From Rhodobacteraceae bacterium HLUCCA12 (lineage in GTDB: Bacteria; Pseudomonadota; Alphaproteobacteria; Rhodobacterales; Rhodobacteraceae), in assembly GCA_001314715.1 (NCBI GenBank), contig LJSV01000012.1, positions 65,760 through 111,990 on the forward strand: DNA of 46,231 nt, given 5' to 3'. Positions within the stretch are counted from its first letter, which is position 1, and every line of letters begins with the position of its first letter. The position numbers were made by a program, and so were the translations under genes. Below are positions 1 to 8,815 of this stretch, piece after piece. The notes under the pieces were generated by a model that saw only the letters and a program-made list of their open reading frames with translations, was not told the origin of the DNA and ran no database searches.

Positions 1-1
1 C

Positions 2-58
2 GGGCTCGACGACGTGCTTGCCGACGAGGGGGAGCCGCCCCTGCATCGCGGCGGATGA
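2..58 (+). CDS. C-terminal end of an upstream gene (partial)
   Basis: An open frame enters from the left edge and ends at a TGA that overlaps the ispE start codon as ATGA. Only 18 residues are visible, ending in EPPLHRGG, which is too little to identify the protein. The 4-bp overlap indicates translational coupling with ispE. In related Rhodobacterales a tetratricopeptide-repeat protein often precedes ispE; that identity is only inference here. Confidence 0.5.
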   Translation, partial: GLDDVLADEGEPPLHRGG

Positions 59-912
59 CCCAGCGATACGGGGGCGTCGTTTCGGCGCCGGCAAAACTGA
101 ACCTGACGCTTCATGTCACCGCCAGGCGGCCCGATGGCTATCATGAGTTGGACTCGCTGGTGGTCTTTGCCGCGCTGGGCGACCGTCTGTCACTGGCCCA
201 GGCGTCGGGCGCGCCGGCCTTGCGGTGCGTTGGCCCCCACGGCGACGATGTGCCCGCCGGGGACGACAATCTGGTCCTGCGCGCGGCCCGGCTGATCGGC
301 GCGCGCGATGTGGCGATCACGCTGGACAAGCGCTTGCCGGTAGCATCCGGCATGGGCGGGGGCAGTTCGGACGCGGCCGCGACGCTGAAACTGCTGGCGC
401 AGGCGCAGGGGCTTTCGCTGCCGGATACACAAGTGCTGATGGGCCTGGGCGCCGACCTGCCGGTTTGCTTGCAGGCACCGCATCCGTGCCGCATGCAGGG
501 ACTGGGCGAGCGGCTCTCGCCCGTTGTCGACCTTCCTGCGCTGGCGCTGGTCATCGTCAATCCTGGCGTGCCGCTGTCCACGCCCGCGGTATTCAAGGCC
601 CTGGAAAGCCCGGAAAACCCGCCGATGCCGGCCACGCTGCCCGCCTGGGCCGATCAGGGGGAACTCTGCGACTGGCTGGGTGGCATGCGCAACGATCTGC
701 AAGACCCGGCCTGCACCCTGGTGCCGCAAATCGGTGAGGTGCTCGATGCGATTGCACGTCAACCCGGCTGCCTGCTTGCGCGGATGACCGGGTCGGGGGC
801 AACCTGTTTCGGGATATTTGCCGATAGCGCGCGCGCGAACGATGCCCGCGCGGCACTGGCGCGTCCCGGCTGGTTCTGCGCAGAGACGCAAACGGCCCAT
901 CGTGCCACCTGA
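55..912 (+). CDS. ispE: 4-diphosphocytidyl-2-C-methyl-D-erythritol kinase
   Basis: IspE phosphorylates the 2-hydroxyl of CDP-methylerythritol with ATP, the fourth step of the cytoplasmic MEP pathway that makes isoprenoid precursors. The 285-residue protein has the GHMP-kinase layout: the N-terminal APAKLNL segment with the catalytic lysine (K14), the glycine-rich ATP loop SGMGGGSSDAA near residues 98-108, and GADLPVCL with the catalytic aspartate (D134). A C-terminal TGSGATCFG block is typical of the family. Length is normal. The ATG overlaps the stop of the preceding gene. It faces the convergent polyprenyl synthase gene, a user of the same precursors, 22 bp downstream. Confidence 0.96.
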   Translation: MTQRYGGVVSAPAKLNLTLHVTARRPDGYHELDSLVVFAALGDRLSLAQASGAPALRCVGPHGDDVPAGDDNLVLRAARLIGARDVAITLDKRLPVASGMGGGSSDAAATLKLLAQAQGLSLPDTQVLMGLGADLPVCLQAPHPCRMQGLGERLSPVVDLPALALVIVNPGVPLSTPAVFKALESPENPPMPATLPAWADQGELCDWLGGMRNDLQDPACTLVPQIGEVLDAIARQPGCLLARMTGSGATCFGIFADSARANDARAALARPGWFCAETQTAHRAT

Positions 913-934
913 TCGCCGGGCGCGCGCGCCGCGA

Positions 935-1927
935 TCAGTTCACGCGCGCAACGATGTAATCGGCCAGATCGGACAGCATTGTGCGCAACGGATGATCGGG
1001 CAACACTGCCAACGAGTCGCGCGCGACCGCCGCCCAGTGCAGCGCGGTGTCGCGCGTGCTGGCCAGCGTGCCGTGGCGTCTCAGGATCGCGATGGCGCGT
1101 TCCAGATCGCCGTCGCCCTGCTGACCCTTGGCAATGGTCCGTTCCCAAAAGGCGCGCTCATCGGCATCGGCCTGCGCGACCGCGCGGATGACCGGCAAGG
1201 TCAGCTTGCGCTCGCGAAAGTCGTCGCCCAGATCCTTGCCGATCGCATCGCCCGCGCCGCCGTAATCCAGAAAGTCATCGACGATCTGAAAGCAGATCCC
1301 CAAGGCTTCGCCATAGGCAAAAAGCGCTTCGACATGCGCGGCGTCCGCGCCCGAGATCACCGCCCCGGATTCTGTTGCCGCGGAAAAGAGCGCGGCTGTC
1401 TTGCCGCGGATCACCTGCATGTAGACAGCTTCGTCGGTGGCCAGGTTCTGCGCGGCCGAAAGTTGCAGCACCTCGCCCTCGGCGATGATGGCTGCGGCGT
1501 TGGACAGAATGTCCAGAACGCGCAGGTTTTCCGTGGCGACCATCAGCTGAAAGGCGCGGGCAAAGAGGTAGTCGCCCACCAGTACGCTGGACTTGTTGTC
1601 CCACAACAGGTTGGCGGTCGGCCGGCCGCGCCGCTGCGCGCTTTCGTCGACGACATCGTCGTGCAAAAGCGTCGCCGTGTGAATGAACTCGACCGTCGCG
1701 GCAAGCCGGATGTGGTTTTCGCCCTCGTATCCGCACAGCCGCGCCGCAGCGAGTGTCAGCATAGGTCGTATGCGCTTGCCGCCCGCCTCGATCAGATGTG
1801 CGGTCACTTCGGGGATTCGGGGGGCGTGTTCCGATACCATCCGCCCGCGGATCAGCGCATTGACCCGCGCCATATCGTCGGACAACCATTCGGAAAGGCG
1901 TTCATGCGGCAGGGCGGGGCTCTGCAT
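935..1927 (-). CDS. Long-chain polyprenyl diphosphate synthase (octaprenyl/decaprenyl type)
   Basis: This trans-prenyltransferase condenses farnesyl diphosphate with several isopentenyl diphosphates to build the ubiquinone side chain. Both aspartate-rich motifs are present: LLHDDVVDE (first) and QIVDDFLDY (second), followed by KDLGDDFRERKLTLP. The product is 330 residues from the chosen ATG at 1927 (MQSPALPHERL). An upstream in-frame ATG at 2023 would add 32 residues lying over the divergent DUF2007 gene and unlike the family N-terminus, so I rejected it. Chain length cannot be read from sequence; relatives in this group make ubiquinone-10, so decaprenyl (DdsA/SdsA-like) is likely. Confidence 0.92.
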   Translation of the reverse strand: MQSPALPHERLSEWLSDDMARVNALIRGRMVSEHAPRIPEVTAHLIEAGGKRIRPMLTLAAARLCGYEGENHIRLAATVEFIHTATLLHDDVVDESAQRRGRPTANLLWDNKSSVLVGDYLFARAFQLMVATENLRVLDILSNAAAIIAEGEVLQLSAAQNLATDEAVYMQVIRGKTAALFSAATESGAVISGADAAHVEALFAYGEALGICFQIVDDFLDYGGAGDAIGKDLGDDFRERKLTLPVIRAVAQADADERAFWERTIAKGQQGDGDLERAIAILRRHGTLASTRDTALHWAAVARDSLAVLPDHPLRTMLSDLADYIVARVN

Positions 1928-1985
1928 CGGTTGGGAATTCCCGGTCAGGCTCGACAAGCCCGCTGGCTTGCCGTTTAGTGGTGCG

Positions 1986-2189
1986 ATGAAGGAACTTCTG
2001 CGCACGTCCGACCCCACGGTCATTCCCTACGCAACCGCCCTTCTTGAAGGCGAGGGTATAGAGGTCTTTGCACTGGACGTCCATATGAGTGCGCTGGGCA
2101 TTCTGCCGCAACGATTGATGGTCAGGCAGGAAGATTATTTCATAGCCCACGCGATCCTGCGCGAGGCCGGGCTGCCGGTCGAGGATTGA
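1986..2189 (+). CDS. DUF2007 family small protein
   Basis: A 67-residue protein, MKELLRTSDP followed by ALLEGEGIEVFALD and ILPQRLMV, matches the DUF2007 pattern. That is a small soluble fold related to PII-like signal-transducing proteins, with no established biochemical role. The gene is divergent from the polyprenyl synthase with 58 bp between starts, and its TGA overlaps the possible TTG start of the following methyltransferase. It is intact and typical in length. Confidence 0.85.
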   Translation: MKELLRTSDPTVIPYATALLEGEGIEVFALDVHMSALGILPQRLMVRQEDYFIAHAILREAGLPVED

Positions 2190-2203
2190 AACCGGAAACG
2201 CAA

Positions 2204-2962
2204 ATGATCTGGGGCGAGACCGACCTGAGTCGCGACATCTTTCTAGGCGGCAAGCTGTCGATCTGGCAGCCGCTGCGCGGTTACCGTGCGGCGACTGATC
2301 CCGTTCTGCTGGCTGCGGCCGTGGCGGCGCGGCCGGGGCAATCGGTTCTGGAACTGGGATGCGGTGCTGGCGTGGCGATTCTGGCGCTGGGAAGGCGCGT
2401 GCCCGACCTGCACCTGACGGGGTTGGAGCGACAGCCCGACTATGCCGCCCTGGCCCAGCGCAACGCGCAGGAGAACGCGGTGCCGGTCACGGTTCTGGTC
2501 GGCGATCTCGATCAGATGCCCGATGCGCTGCGCGGCCGGGCGTTCGACCATGTGCTGGCCAACCCGCCCTATTACCCGCCACGGGCGCCGGCCGCACTCG
2601 ATCCGGGGCGTGCGGCCGCGCTGCGCGAGGATACGCCACTGGAACGATGGATCGACGCGGCCTTGCGACGGCTCAAGAGCGGCGGATGGTTGACCATGAT
2701 CCACTTGGCAGAGCGGCTTCCGCAGATCCTGGCGGGGCTGGACGGGCGCGCCGGGGCGATTTCCGTGCGGCCCCTTTGCCCGCGCGCGGGGCGGCCGGCG
2801 GGGCGGGTTCTGATCCGGGCGCGCAAGGGCGCGCGCACGCCCTTTCGGTTGCTGTCACCGCTGGTCTTGCATGCCGGGAACACGCATATCGAGGATCGCG
2901 ACGACTTTTCCGACGCGGCGCAGGCGATCTTGCGCGAAGGGCGGGCGCTGGCGTGGGATTGA
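2204..2962 (+). CDS. TrmN6-like tRNA1(Val) adenine-N6 methyltransferase
   Basis: A class I SAM-dependent methyltransferase of about 252 residues. The SAM loop VLELGCGAGVAIL and the N6-adenine motif ANPPYYPP are clear. The N-terminus (FLGGKLSIWQPLRGYRAATDP) is characteristic of the YfiC/TrmN6 group that methylates A37 of tRNA1(Val). I chose ATG 2204. A TTG at 2186 adds six residues and overlaps the DUF2007 stop as TTGA, which is also plausible. The role as tRNA methylase follows from family similarity; the RNA target cannot be confirmed from sequence. Confidence 0.87.
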   Translation: MIWGETDLSRDIFLGGKLSIWQPLRGYRAATDPVLLAAAVAARPGQSVLELGCGAGVAILALGRRVPDLHLTGLERQPDYAALAQRNAQENAVPVTVLVGDLDQMPDALRGRAFDHVLANPPYYPPRAPAALDPGRAAALREDTPLERWIDAALRRLKSGGWLTMIHLAERLPQILAGLDGRAGAISVRPLCPRAGRPAGRVLIRARKGARTPFRLLSPLVLHAGNTHIEDRDDFSDAAQAILREGRALAWD

Positions 2963-3008
2963 GGGCTTGGCGATCGGGCGCCGGGGTTGCCCCCGCGCAA
3001 GCGCGGGC

Positions 3009-5513
3009 TTAGAAACGCTCGATCAGGCGGTTGAGGTAATCGCGCTCGGTCTCCGGGCGGTCGCGCTCGGCTGAACGGCGGCGGATCTCGTCCATGAGTT
3101 CGCGCGCGCGTTCGCGCGGGTCTTCGCCGGGAACCGCTGTGCCGCTCTCGCCGTCGGCAGAGCGATTGCCCGAACGCTCGCGCCCCAGCGGGTCACGCCC
3201 TGCGCCCTGTTCGCGTCCGTCTTGGCCGTCTTCGCCCTCGGCCCCTTCGGCGCGGTCCTGGCGCATCGCGTCGTTGAACTGGCGCAACCCTTCGCGCAAC
3301 GCATCCATCGCCTCGGCCTGGCGTTCCAGGGCGGTGCGGGCATCGTCGTCGCGCAGGGCCTCGGCGGCCTCGTCCATCGCGCGGCGGGACTCGTCCAGCG
3401 AGTCCAGCGCGCCGTCTCCCTCGGGTGTGCCTTCGCCCGGCAGGGTCTGCAAGAGCTGCTCGCGCAGACGCTCGCGCAAGGCTTGTTGACGCTCGGCCAG
3501 ATCGTCCATCTGGTCCGCGCCGCCCCGATCGCCCGTGCGCTCGCCCGTTTCTTCGTCGGTGTCGCCCTCCTGGCGATCATCGTCACCGGGCCGGGTCCGG
3601 TCGAACTGGTCCTGTAGCTCGCGGAAGGTGTCGTCGGCCAAAGATTGCTGATCGCCCAGCGTGTCGCCCAAGCCTTCCATCGATTCGGCACCGGGCATCG
3701 ACTCGCCGCCTTCGCCCTCGGTGACCTGCAGGTTTTCCATCAACTCGTTCAGCCGTGCCATCAGCTCGGCCGCCTCGTCCATGCGCCCTTCTTCCATCAG
3801 TTCCTGGATGCGGTTCATCAGTTCCTGGATCTGGTTTCCCGTGATCTCCATCTGCTCGCCGGGATCGGCTTCGCCGCGTTCGCGGGGCTGTTCGGCCAGC
3901 ATCTGCATGTAGTCGCGCATGGCCTCGCGCAGTTCGTCCATGAGATCCTGGATTTCCTGCTGGGTGGCGCCGCTGCGCATCGCCTCGTCGAGTTGATCCT
4001 GAATCCGGCGCAGGCGCTCGCGGGCGTTGGCCAGCTCTCCCTCCTCGATCAGCAGCGCCAGATCCCAGAGCTTGGTGGCAAGCTCGTCACGGGCATCGCG
4101 GTTCAATGTCCCCTCATCGAGCCGGCTTTCGATCGCGCGAACCGACTCGCGCAGGGCGGCGGGCACGGCCTCATCGCGAAACGCCCCCTCCGCACGATGA
4201 AGCATCGCGCGCATCAGTTGTGCGGCGCGCGGCGCATTCTCGGCGTTCCACAAGAGATCGCGCCGGATTTCCGCGACAGCCTTTGCCGCCGGCTCAAAGA
4301 AGCGCCGCCCCGGCAACGCGCCCGCTATGACCTCGCTTTCGCCCGATTGTCCGGCCGCATCGGTGGCGCGCAGCACCACTTGCACGGGCAGGTGGGCCCA
4401 GGGGTGCTGCGACAGGTCTTCGCGAAGAAGTTCGTCGAATTCGTCGCGGTCGCCGGCGATGGGCAGCGGCAGATCCAGTTGCAACGGATCGCGCGGTTCC
4501 GGTGGCAGGCTCAGACCGTGGTTGCGATCGACGGCCTCAAGATCAAGCGTGATCACGGCTTCGCCGGCGGTGATGCCGTGGTCATCGCGCGCCTCGAACG
4601 GAAGCTCCATAACCCCGCCGCGTGCGCGGTGCATCGCGCCGGTTGCCTGGATGTCGGGGGCGGCGTCGGGTTCGACGATGACCTCCCAGTTGCGGCCGCC
4701 GGGGCCGTCGATCGACAGACGACCCGACTGCATGGCCGCGAATTCGGCGGCTTGCCCGGTCTCGTCGCCCTCGGTGCGTTCGCCCAGATCCTGTGTGACG
4801 GCAAGGTCGCCGGGGGCGCCGTAGAAGCGCACGATCACGCGCGCGCCCTGCGGAACGCGAAACTGCGCGCGGTCGATTTCGTTGAGATAGAGGCCCGGTC
4901 GTTCGGTATAGGCGGGCGGCGTGATCCAGCCCTCCCAGGACGGGCCGATCGCCGCGCCGGCAGGCGATGTCAGCCCCGCCATTTCGCCAATGCGTTGCGG
5001 TGCGCCGAAAAGCAGCGCCAGCGCGGCGGCCGTCAAGGCCACCAGCCGCAGGGCATAGGGGTCGTGCCGCGCAAGGTTCAGATCCGGGGGCACGGGGCGG
5101 GCACGGCTGGCCAGTATTCGCATGCGCGCGCGATGGATCTGCCAAAGCGCGGCCGAGGCCGGATCGGCAGTGCCGATGGCCTGGGCATCGGCCAGCGCCG
5201 CCAGCGGACGGCCGGGCAGGCGGCGGTCCAGGCGTTGCATCGCCTCGGCCCGCGATGGCCATTGGAAACGCCTCAGCCCCCAAAGGATCGCCGCCAGAAC
5301 CGCGGCGGCGGCCAGCACGGCGGCCCACAACGGCGCATCACCCGGCAACTGGCCCGCGAACCCGAACGCCGCGATGGCCCCGGCGAGAAGCACAAGCGAG
5401 ACCGCCAGCCAGAAGGCGCGGAATGCGCGCTCTGTCACCATGGCCGCCTGCGTCAACGCCAGCGCCCGTCCAAGCGGGCGCAGATCGGGCGTTTCGGTGG
5501 TGCGGCCGGGCAT
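3009..5513 (-). CDS. TIGR02302/DUF4175 family large membrane-anchored protein
   Basis: An 834-residue alphaproteobacterial protein of unknown function. Hydrophobic segments lie near residues 30-80 (FWLAVSLVLLAGAIAAFGF, then a second after GDAPLW) and near 155-172 (VALTAAALALLFGA). A central part of beta-like character follows. The last 350 residues are rich in Glu, Gln, Arg, Met and Asp with predicted coiled-coil character (repeated ELMNRIQELMEEG-type units), ending in DYLNRLIERF. It follows lysA with 9 bp between genes, so is probably the last gene of the argH-lysA operon. Envelope location is inference from the membrane segments. Confidence 0.88.
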   Translation of the reverse strand: MPGRTTETPDLRPLGRALALTQAAMVTERAFRAFWLAVSLVLLAGAIAAFGFAGQLPGDAPLWAAVLAAAAVLAAILWGLRRFQWPSRAEAMQRLDRRLPGRPLAALADAQAIGTADPASAALWQIHRARMRILASRARPVPPDLNLARHDPYALRLVALTAAALALLFGAPQRIGEMAGLTSPAGAAIGPSWEGWITPPAYTERPGLYLNEIDRAQFRVPQGARVIVRFYGAPGDLAVTQDLGERTEGDETGQAAEFAAMQSGRLSIDGPGGRNWEVIVEPDAAPDIQATGAMHRARGGVMELPFEARDDHGITAGEAVITLDLEAVDRNHGLSLPPEPRDPLQLDLPLPIAGDRDEFDELLREDLSQHPWAHLPVQVVLRATDAAGQSGESEVIAGALPGRRFFEPAAKAVAEIRRDLLWNAENAPRAAQLMRAMLHRAEGAFRDEAVPAALRESVRAIESRLDEGTLNRDARDELATKLWDLALLIEEGELANARERLRRIQDQLDEAMRSGATQQEIQDLMDELREAMRDYMQMLAEQPRERGEADPGEQMEITGNQIQELMNRIQELMEEGRMDEAAELMARLNELMENLQVTEGEGGESMPGAESMEGLGDTLGDQQSLADDTFRELQDQFDRTRPGDDDRQEGDTDEETGERTGDRGGADQMDDLAERQQALRERLREQLLQTLPGEGTPEGDGALDSLDESRRAMDEAAEALRDDDARTALERQAEAMDALREGLRQFNDAMRQDRAEGAEGEDGQDGREQGAGRDPLGRERSGNRSADGESGTAVPGEDPRERARELMDEIRRRSAERDRPETERDYLNRLIERF

Positions 5514-5522
5514 GACCCCTCC

Positions 5523-6791
5523 TTATCCCATCCAGTTGGGGATGGTATCGCGGGCGATCATCTCGTCATAGCTGGGGCGCGCGCGGATAACCGCGAATTG
5601 ATCGCCATCGACCAGAATTTCGGGCACGAGCGGGCGCGAGTTGTATTCCGACGCCATGACCGCGCCATACGCCCCCGCCGACCGAAAGGCGACCAGATCG
5701 CCGGTCATCAACAGCGGCATGTGGCGCTGGCGGGCAAAGGTGTCACCCGATTCACAGACCGGCCCGACGATATCGACGGGCGCCACGGCCTCGCCCGGTG
5801 CCGGTTCGGTGACCGGCACGATGTCGTGGTGCGCGGCATACATGGCCGGGCGCACCAGATCGTTCATGGCCGCGTCGATGATCAGGAACTCGCGTTCGTC
5901 GCCGGCCTTGCGATAGATCACCTGCGAGACCAGCACACCGGCATTGCCCGCGATCAGGCGACCCGGTTCGATCTCGATTTCGCAGCGCAGATCGCCCAGC
6001 ACCCGCTTGATCATCGCGCCGTAATCGCTGGGCAGGGGCGGCGCCTCGTTCGAGCGGGTATAGGGGATGCCCAGGCCGCCACCCAGATCCAGCCGTTCGA
6101 TGAAATGCCCTTCGGCCCGCAACTGGCGCGTCAGATCGGCCAGCTTGCGATAGGCGGCCTCAAATGGCGCGAGGTCGGTCAACTGGCTGCCGATATGCAT
6201 GTCGATCCCCATGACCCGCAAGCCTGGAAGCTGCGCGGCGCGGGCATAGATCTCGCTGGCCCGCGCGATCGGAACGCCGAACTTGTCTTCCTTGCGCCCC
6301 GTGGTGATCTTTTCGTGGGTGTGCGCATCGACATCGGGGTTCACACGCAGGGCGATCGGGGCCTCGATCCCCATGGCGGTGGCCACCTCGGACAGGGCCT
6401 CCAGCTCGGGTTCGGATTCGACGTTGAACTGCCGGATACCGCCGCCAAGCGCCAGTCCCATCTCCTCGCGGGTCTTTCCGACCCCGGAAAAGACGATCCG
6501 TTCGCCCGGCACGCCCGCGGCCTTTGCGCGCAGGTATTCGCCGCCCGACACCACGTCCATGCCCGCGCCCATGTCGCCCAGAAGCTTGAGAATCGCGATG
6601 TTCGAATTGGCCTTCACGGCAAAGCAGACCAGATGCGGAAGCGGTTCCAGCGCCTCGGTGAACAGGGCGAAATGGCGCTTCAGGGTTGCGGTGGAATAGC
6701 AGTAAAACGGTGTACCCACAGACGCGGCCATGTCGCGCAGTGCCACGTCTTCGGCATGCAACTGTCCATTCTTGTATAGGAAATGATCCAA
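5523..6791 (-). CDS. lysA: Diaminopimelate decarboxylase
   Basis: LysA decarboxylates meso-diaminopimelate to L-lysine, the last step of the DAP pathway, using pyridoxal phosphate. The 422-residue protein has the alanine-racemase-like barrel with the PLP lysine in CFAVKANSN (K60), the HIGSQ motif, the LGGGLGIPY glycine loop, EPGRLIAGNAG, and the C-terminal domain motif CESGDTFA with the active-site cysteine. Length is typical. It sits between the DUF2834 gene and the TIGR02302 gene on the same strand, downstream of argH; this mixed amino-acid operon is common in the group. Confidence 0.97.
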   Translation of the reverse strand: MDHFLYKNGQLHAEDVALRDMAASVGTPFYCYSTATLKRHFALFTEALEPLPHLVCFAVKANSNIAILKLLGDMGAGMDVVSGGEYLRAKAAGVPGERIVFSGVGKTREEMGLALGGGIRQFNVESEPELEALSEVATAMGIEAPIALRVNPDVDAHTHEKITTGRKEDKFGVPIARASEIYARAAQLPGLRVMGIDMHIGSQLTDLAPFEAAYRKLADLTRQLRAEGHFIERLDLGGGLGIPYTRSNEAPPLPSDYGAMIKRVLGDLRCEIEIEPGRLIAGNAGVLVSQVIYRKAGDEREFLIIDAAMNDLVRPAMYAAHHDIVPVTEPAPGEAVAPVDIVGPVCESGDTFARQRHMPLLMTGDLVAFRSAGAYGAVMASEYNSRPLVPEILVDGDQFAVIRARPSYDEMIARDTIPNWMG

Positions 6792-6844
6792 CTCGTCCCC
6801 CGATGCGCGATCCGCGCTGTCAGAAATTCAACCTGCGGCGCGCG

Positions 6845-7159
6845 TCAGTCGCGTCGGCTGCGCAGGAAAAGATAGAGTGGCAGGCCGCAACTGACACCGA
6901 TCAGGAACGTGGCCGGTATGGCGAAAAGCCCGCGCCAATTGCGACGTTGCAGGCTTTCGGCAACGATCCAGATGGTCAATGCAACCGCCGCGATCGTCAG
7001 ATCCCAGACCAGACCGGATGTGGCGGCATTGGCATGCCAGGCATCCACCATGTCGGGCAACGACCAGCCGTGTTCGCGAAACCAGCTGACGAACCAGAAC
7101 ATCGGATGCACTGTGCCCCACAGGGCCAGCACCAGGAATACCGGTCGCAGCGCCGCCAT
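6845..7159 (-). CDS. DUF2834 family small membrane protein
   Basis: A 104-residue protein with three clear hydrophobic segments: PVFLVLALWGTVHPMFWFV, a middle span around LTIAAVALTIWIVAE, and AIPATFLIGVSCGLPLYLFL, ending in RSRRD. This is the DUF2834 arrangement; function is unknown. The start ATG at 7159 lies 3 bp after the stop of the small lipoprotein gene, so the two are almost certainly co-transcribed and possibly functionally linked at the inner membrane. lysA begins 53 bp downstream. Confidence 0.85.
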   Translation of the reverse strand: MAALRPVFLVLALWGTVHPMFWFVSWFREHGWSLPDMVDAWHANAATSGLVWDLTIAAVALTIWIVAESLQRRNWRGLFAIPATFLIGVSCGLPLYLFLRSRRD

Positions 7160-7162
7160 CGC

Positions 7163-7282
7163 CTATCCCCGCCAGAAGCTGTCCATATCGGCACCACCCT
7201 CGACCGATGGCGGGTCGGCGGCGCCGCAGGCCGCCAGTGCGGCCAAGGCCACCAGAAGCATAAGCGGATAGAGCCGTTTCAT
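7163..7282 (-). CDS. Small lipoprotein, 39 residues
   Basis: Reading the minus strand from 7282 gives a 39-codon frame starting MKRLYPLML, with a signal sequence and a lipobox LAAC (cysteine 19), followed by about 20 residues ending DSFWRG. The start codon overlaps the argH stop (TGATG), and the DUF2834 start follows 3 bp after its TAG. Lipoproteins of this size are often missed by gene finders. Lipid attachment is inferred from the lipobox; function is unknown. Confidence 0.75.
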   Translation of the reverse strand: MKRLYPLMLLVALAALAACGAADPPSVEGGADMDSFWRG

Positions 7283-8670
7283 CACAAAGCCTCCTGCCAG
7301 CGTGCGACCTGCGCGCGCACCCGTTCGGGCGCGGTGCCTCCGTAAGACATGCGCGAGCGTACCGAGTTTTCCACCCCCAGGACATCGAAAACGGCCTCGG
7401 TTATGCCCGGATGAACCGATTGCATCTGCGCAAGCGTCAGGTCGGGCAGGTCGATCCCGGCATCCTCGGCCATCTTGACCAGGCTGCCGGTGACGTGGTG
7501 GGCATCGCGAAACGGCAGGTTCAGCGCGCGCACCAGCCAGTCTGCCAGATCCGTCGCGGTCGAAAACCCCGCGGCGGCAGCCTGTGCAAGCGCGTCGCGG
7601 TTGGCGATCATGTCCTTGACCATGCCCGTCATCGCCGCGAGGCCCAGCATCAGGTTGTCGGCCGCGTCAAAGACTTGTTCCTTGTCTTCCTGCATGTCCT
7701 TGGAATAGGTCAGCGCCAGGCCCTTCATGACCGTGAACAGCGCCACATTCGCCCCCAGGATGCGCCCCAGCTTGGCGCGCAGCAGTTCGGCCGCGTCGGG
7801 GTTTTTCTTTTGCGGCATGATGGACGAGCCGGTGGTGAAGGCATCAGACAGCCGAACGAACCGGAACTGTGCCGAGGACCAGATCACCAGCTCTTCGGCG
7901 AACCGCGACAGGTGCATCGCACAGATCGACGCCGCGCCCAGGAATTCCAGCGCAAAATCGCGATCCGATACGCTGTCGAGGCTGTTTGCCGTGGGGCGGT
8001 CGAACCCCAGCGCCTGGGCCGTCGCCTCGCGGTCGATGGGAAACGAGGTTCCCGCCAGTGCCGCTGCGCCCAGCGGGCATTCGTTCATTCGTGCACGCGC
8101 GTCGATGAAACGGCCGCGATCACGTGCCAGCATCTCGACATAGGCCAGCATGTGATGGCCCCAGGTCACGGGCTGGGCGGTCTGCAAATGGGTGAAACCG
8201 GGCATGACCCAATCGGCCCCGGCCTCGGCCTGCGCGAGAAAGGCGCGCATCAAGGCCTCGATCCCTTCGATGGCCGCGTCGCATTGCTCGCGCACCCAAA
8301 GCCGAAAATCGACGGCGACCTGGTCGTTGCGCGACCGGGCGGTGTGCAGCCGTCCCGCAGGTTCGCCGATGATGTCTTTCAGCCGCGCCTCGATGTTCAT
8401 GTGGATGTCTTCCAGATCGGTCCGGAACGGAAAGCTGCCGCCCTCGATCTCGGCCTTGACCTGGTCGAGGCCGGTGTTGATGGCCCGCGCATCGGCTTCC
8501 GTCAGGATGCCCTGCGCGGCCAGCATCGCCGCATGTGCGCGCGAACCGGCGATGTCTTGCGCATACAGTCGGCGGTCGAACCCGATCGAGGCGTTGATCG
8601 CCTCCATGATGGCATCGACCCCGCCCGCGAACCGGCCGCCCCACATGCTGTTGGCGCTGCTTTCCGTCAT
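7282..8670 (-). CDS. argH: Argininosuccinate lyase
   Basis: ArgH splits argininosuccinate into arginine and fumarate, the final step of arginine synthesis. The 462-residue protein begins [17 protein letters not shown] and carries the fumarase/lyase superfamily signature [12 protein letters not shown] with the mobile catalytic-serine loop, plus [16 protein letters not shown] and [13 protein letters not shown]-like blocks. I chose ATG 8670, preceded by GGGGACGGAAC; an in-frame start at 8763 would add 31 residues that do not match the family. It is the first gene of the minus-strand run argH, lipoprotein, DUF2834, lysA, TIGR02302. Confidence 0.97.
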   Translation of the reverse strand: MTESSANSMWGGRFAGGVDAIMEAINASIGFDRRLYAQDIAGSRAHAAMLAAQGILTEADARAINTGLDQVKAEIEGGSFPFRTDLEDIHMNIEARLKDIIGEPAGRLHTARSRNDQVAVDFRLWVREQCDAAIEGIEALMRAFLAQAEAGADWVMPGFTHLQTAQPVTWGHHMLAYVEMLARDRGRFIDARARMNECPLGAAALAGTSFPIDREATAQALGFDRPTANSLDSVSDRDFALEFLGAASICAMHLSRFAEELVIWSSAQFRFVRLSDAFTTGSSIMPQKKNPDAAELLRAKLGRILGANVALFTVMKGLALTYSKDMQEDKEQVFDAADNLMLGLAAMTGMVKDMIANRDALAQAAAAGFSTATDLADWLVRALNLPFRDAHHVTGSLVKMAEDAGIDLPDLTLAQMQSVHPGITEAVFDVLGVENSVRSRMSYGGTAPERVRAQVARWQEAL

Positions 8671-8815
8671 GTTCCGTCCCCTGATCTGGCGATGGCGCCC
8701 GTATACGCGCTTGCCCCCCGCCGCGCAATCGGTGGGCCGGTTGCGCCGTTGGCGGTGCTTCACCGGCTGTTAACGCACGGTGTTCACAATGACCCAAACC
8801 GAGCGGAGATTGCCG

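Noticed and set aside
3645-6779. A 1044-codon open frame on the plus strand
   Set aside because: It is antisense to the well-supported TIGR02302 and lysA genes. GC-rich third positions leave the opposite frame free of stops. The translated product is Gln/His/Arg-rich and matches no family.
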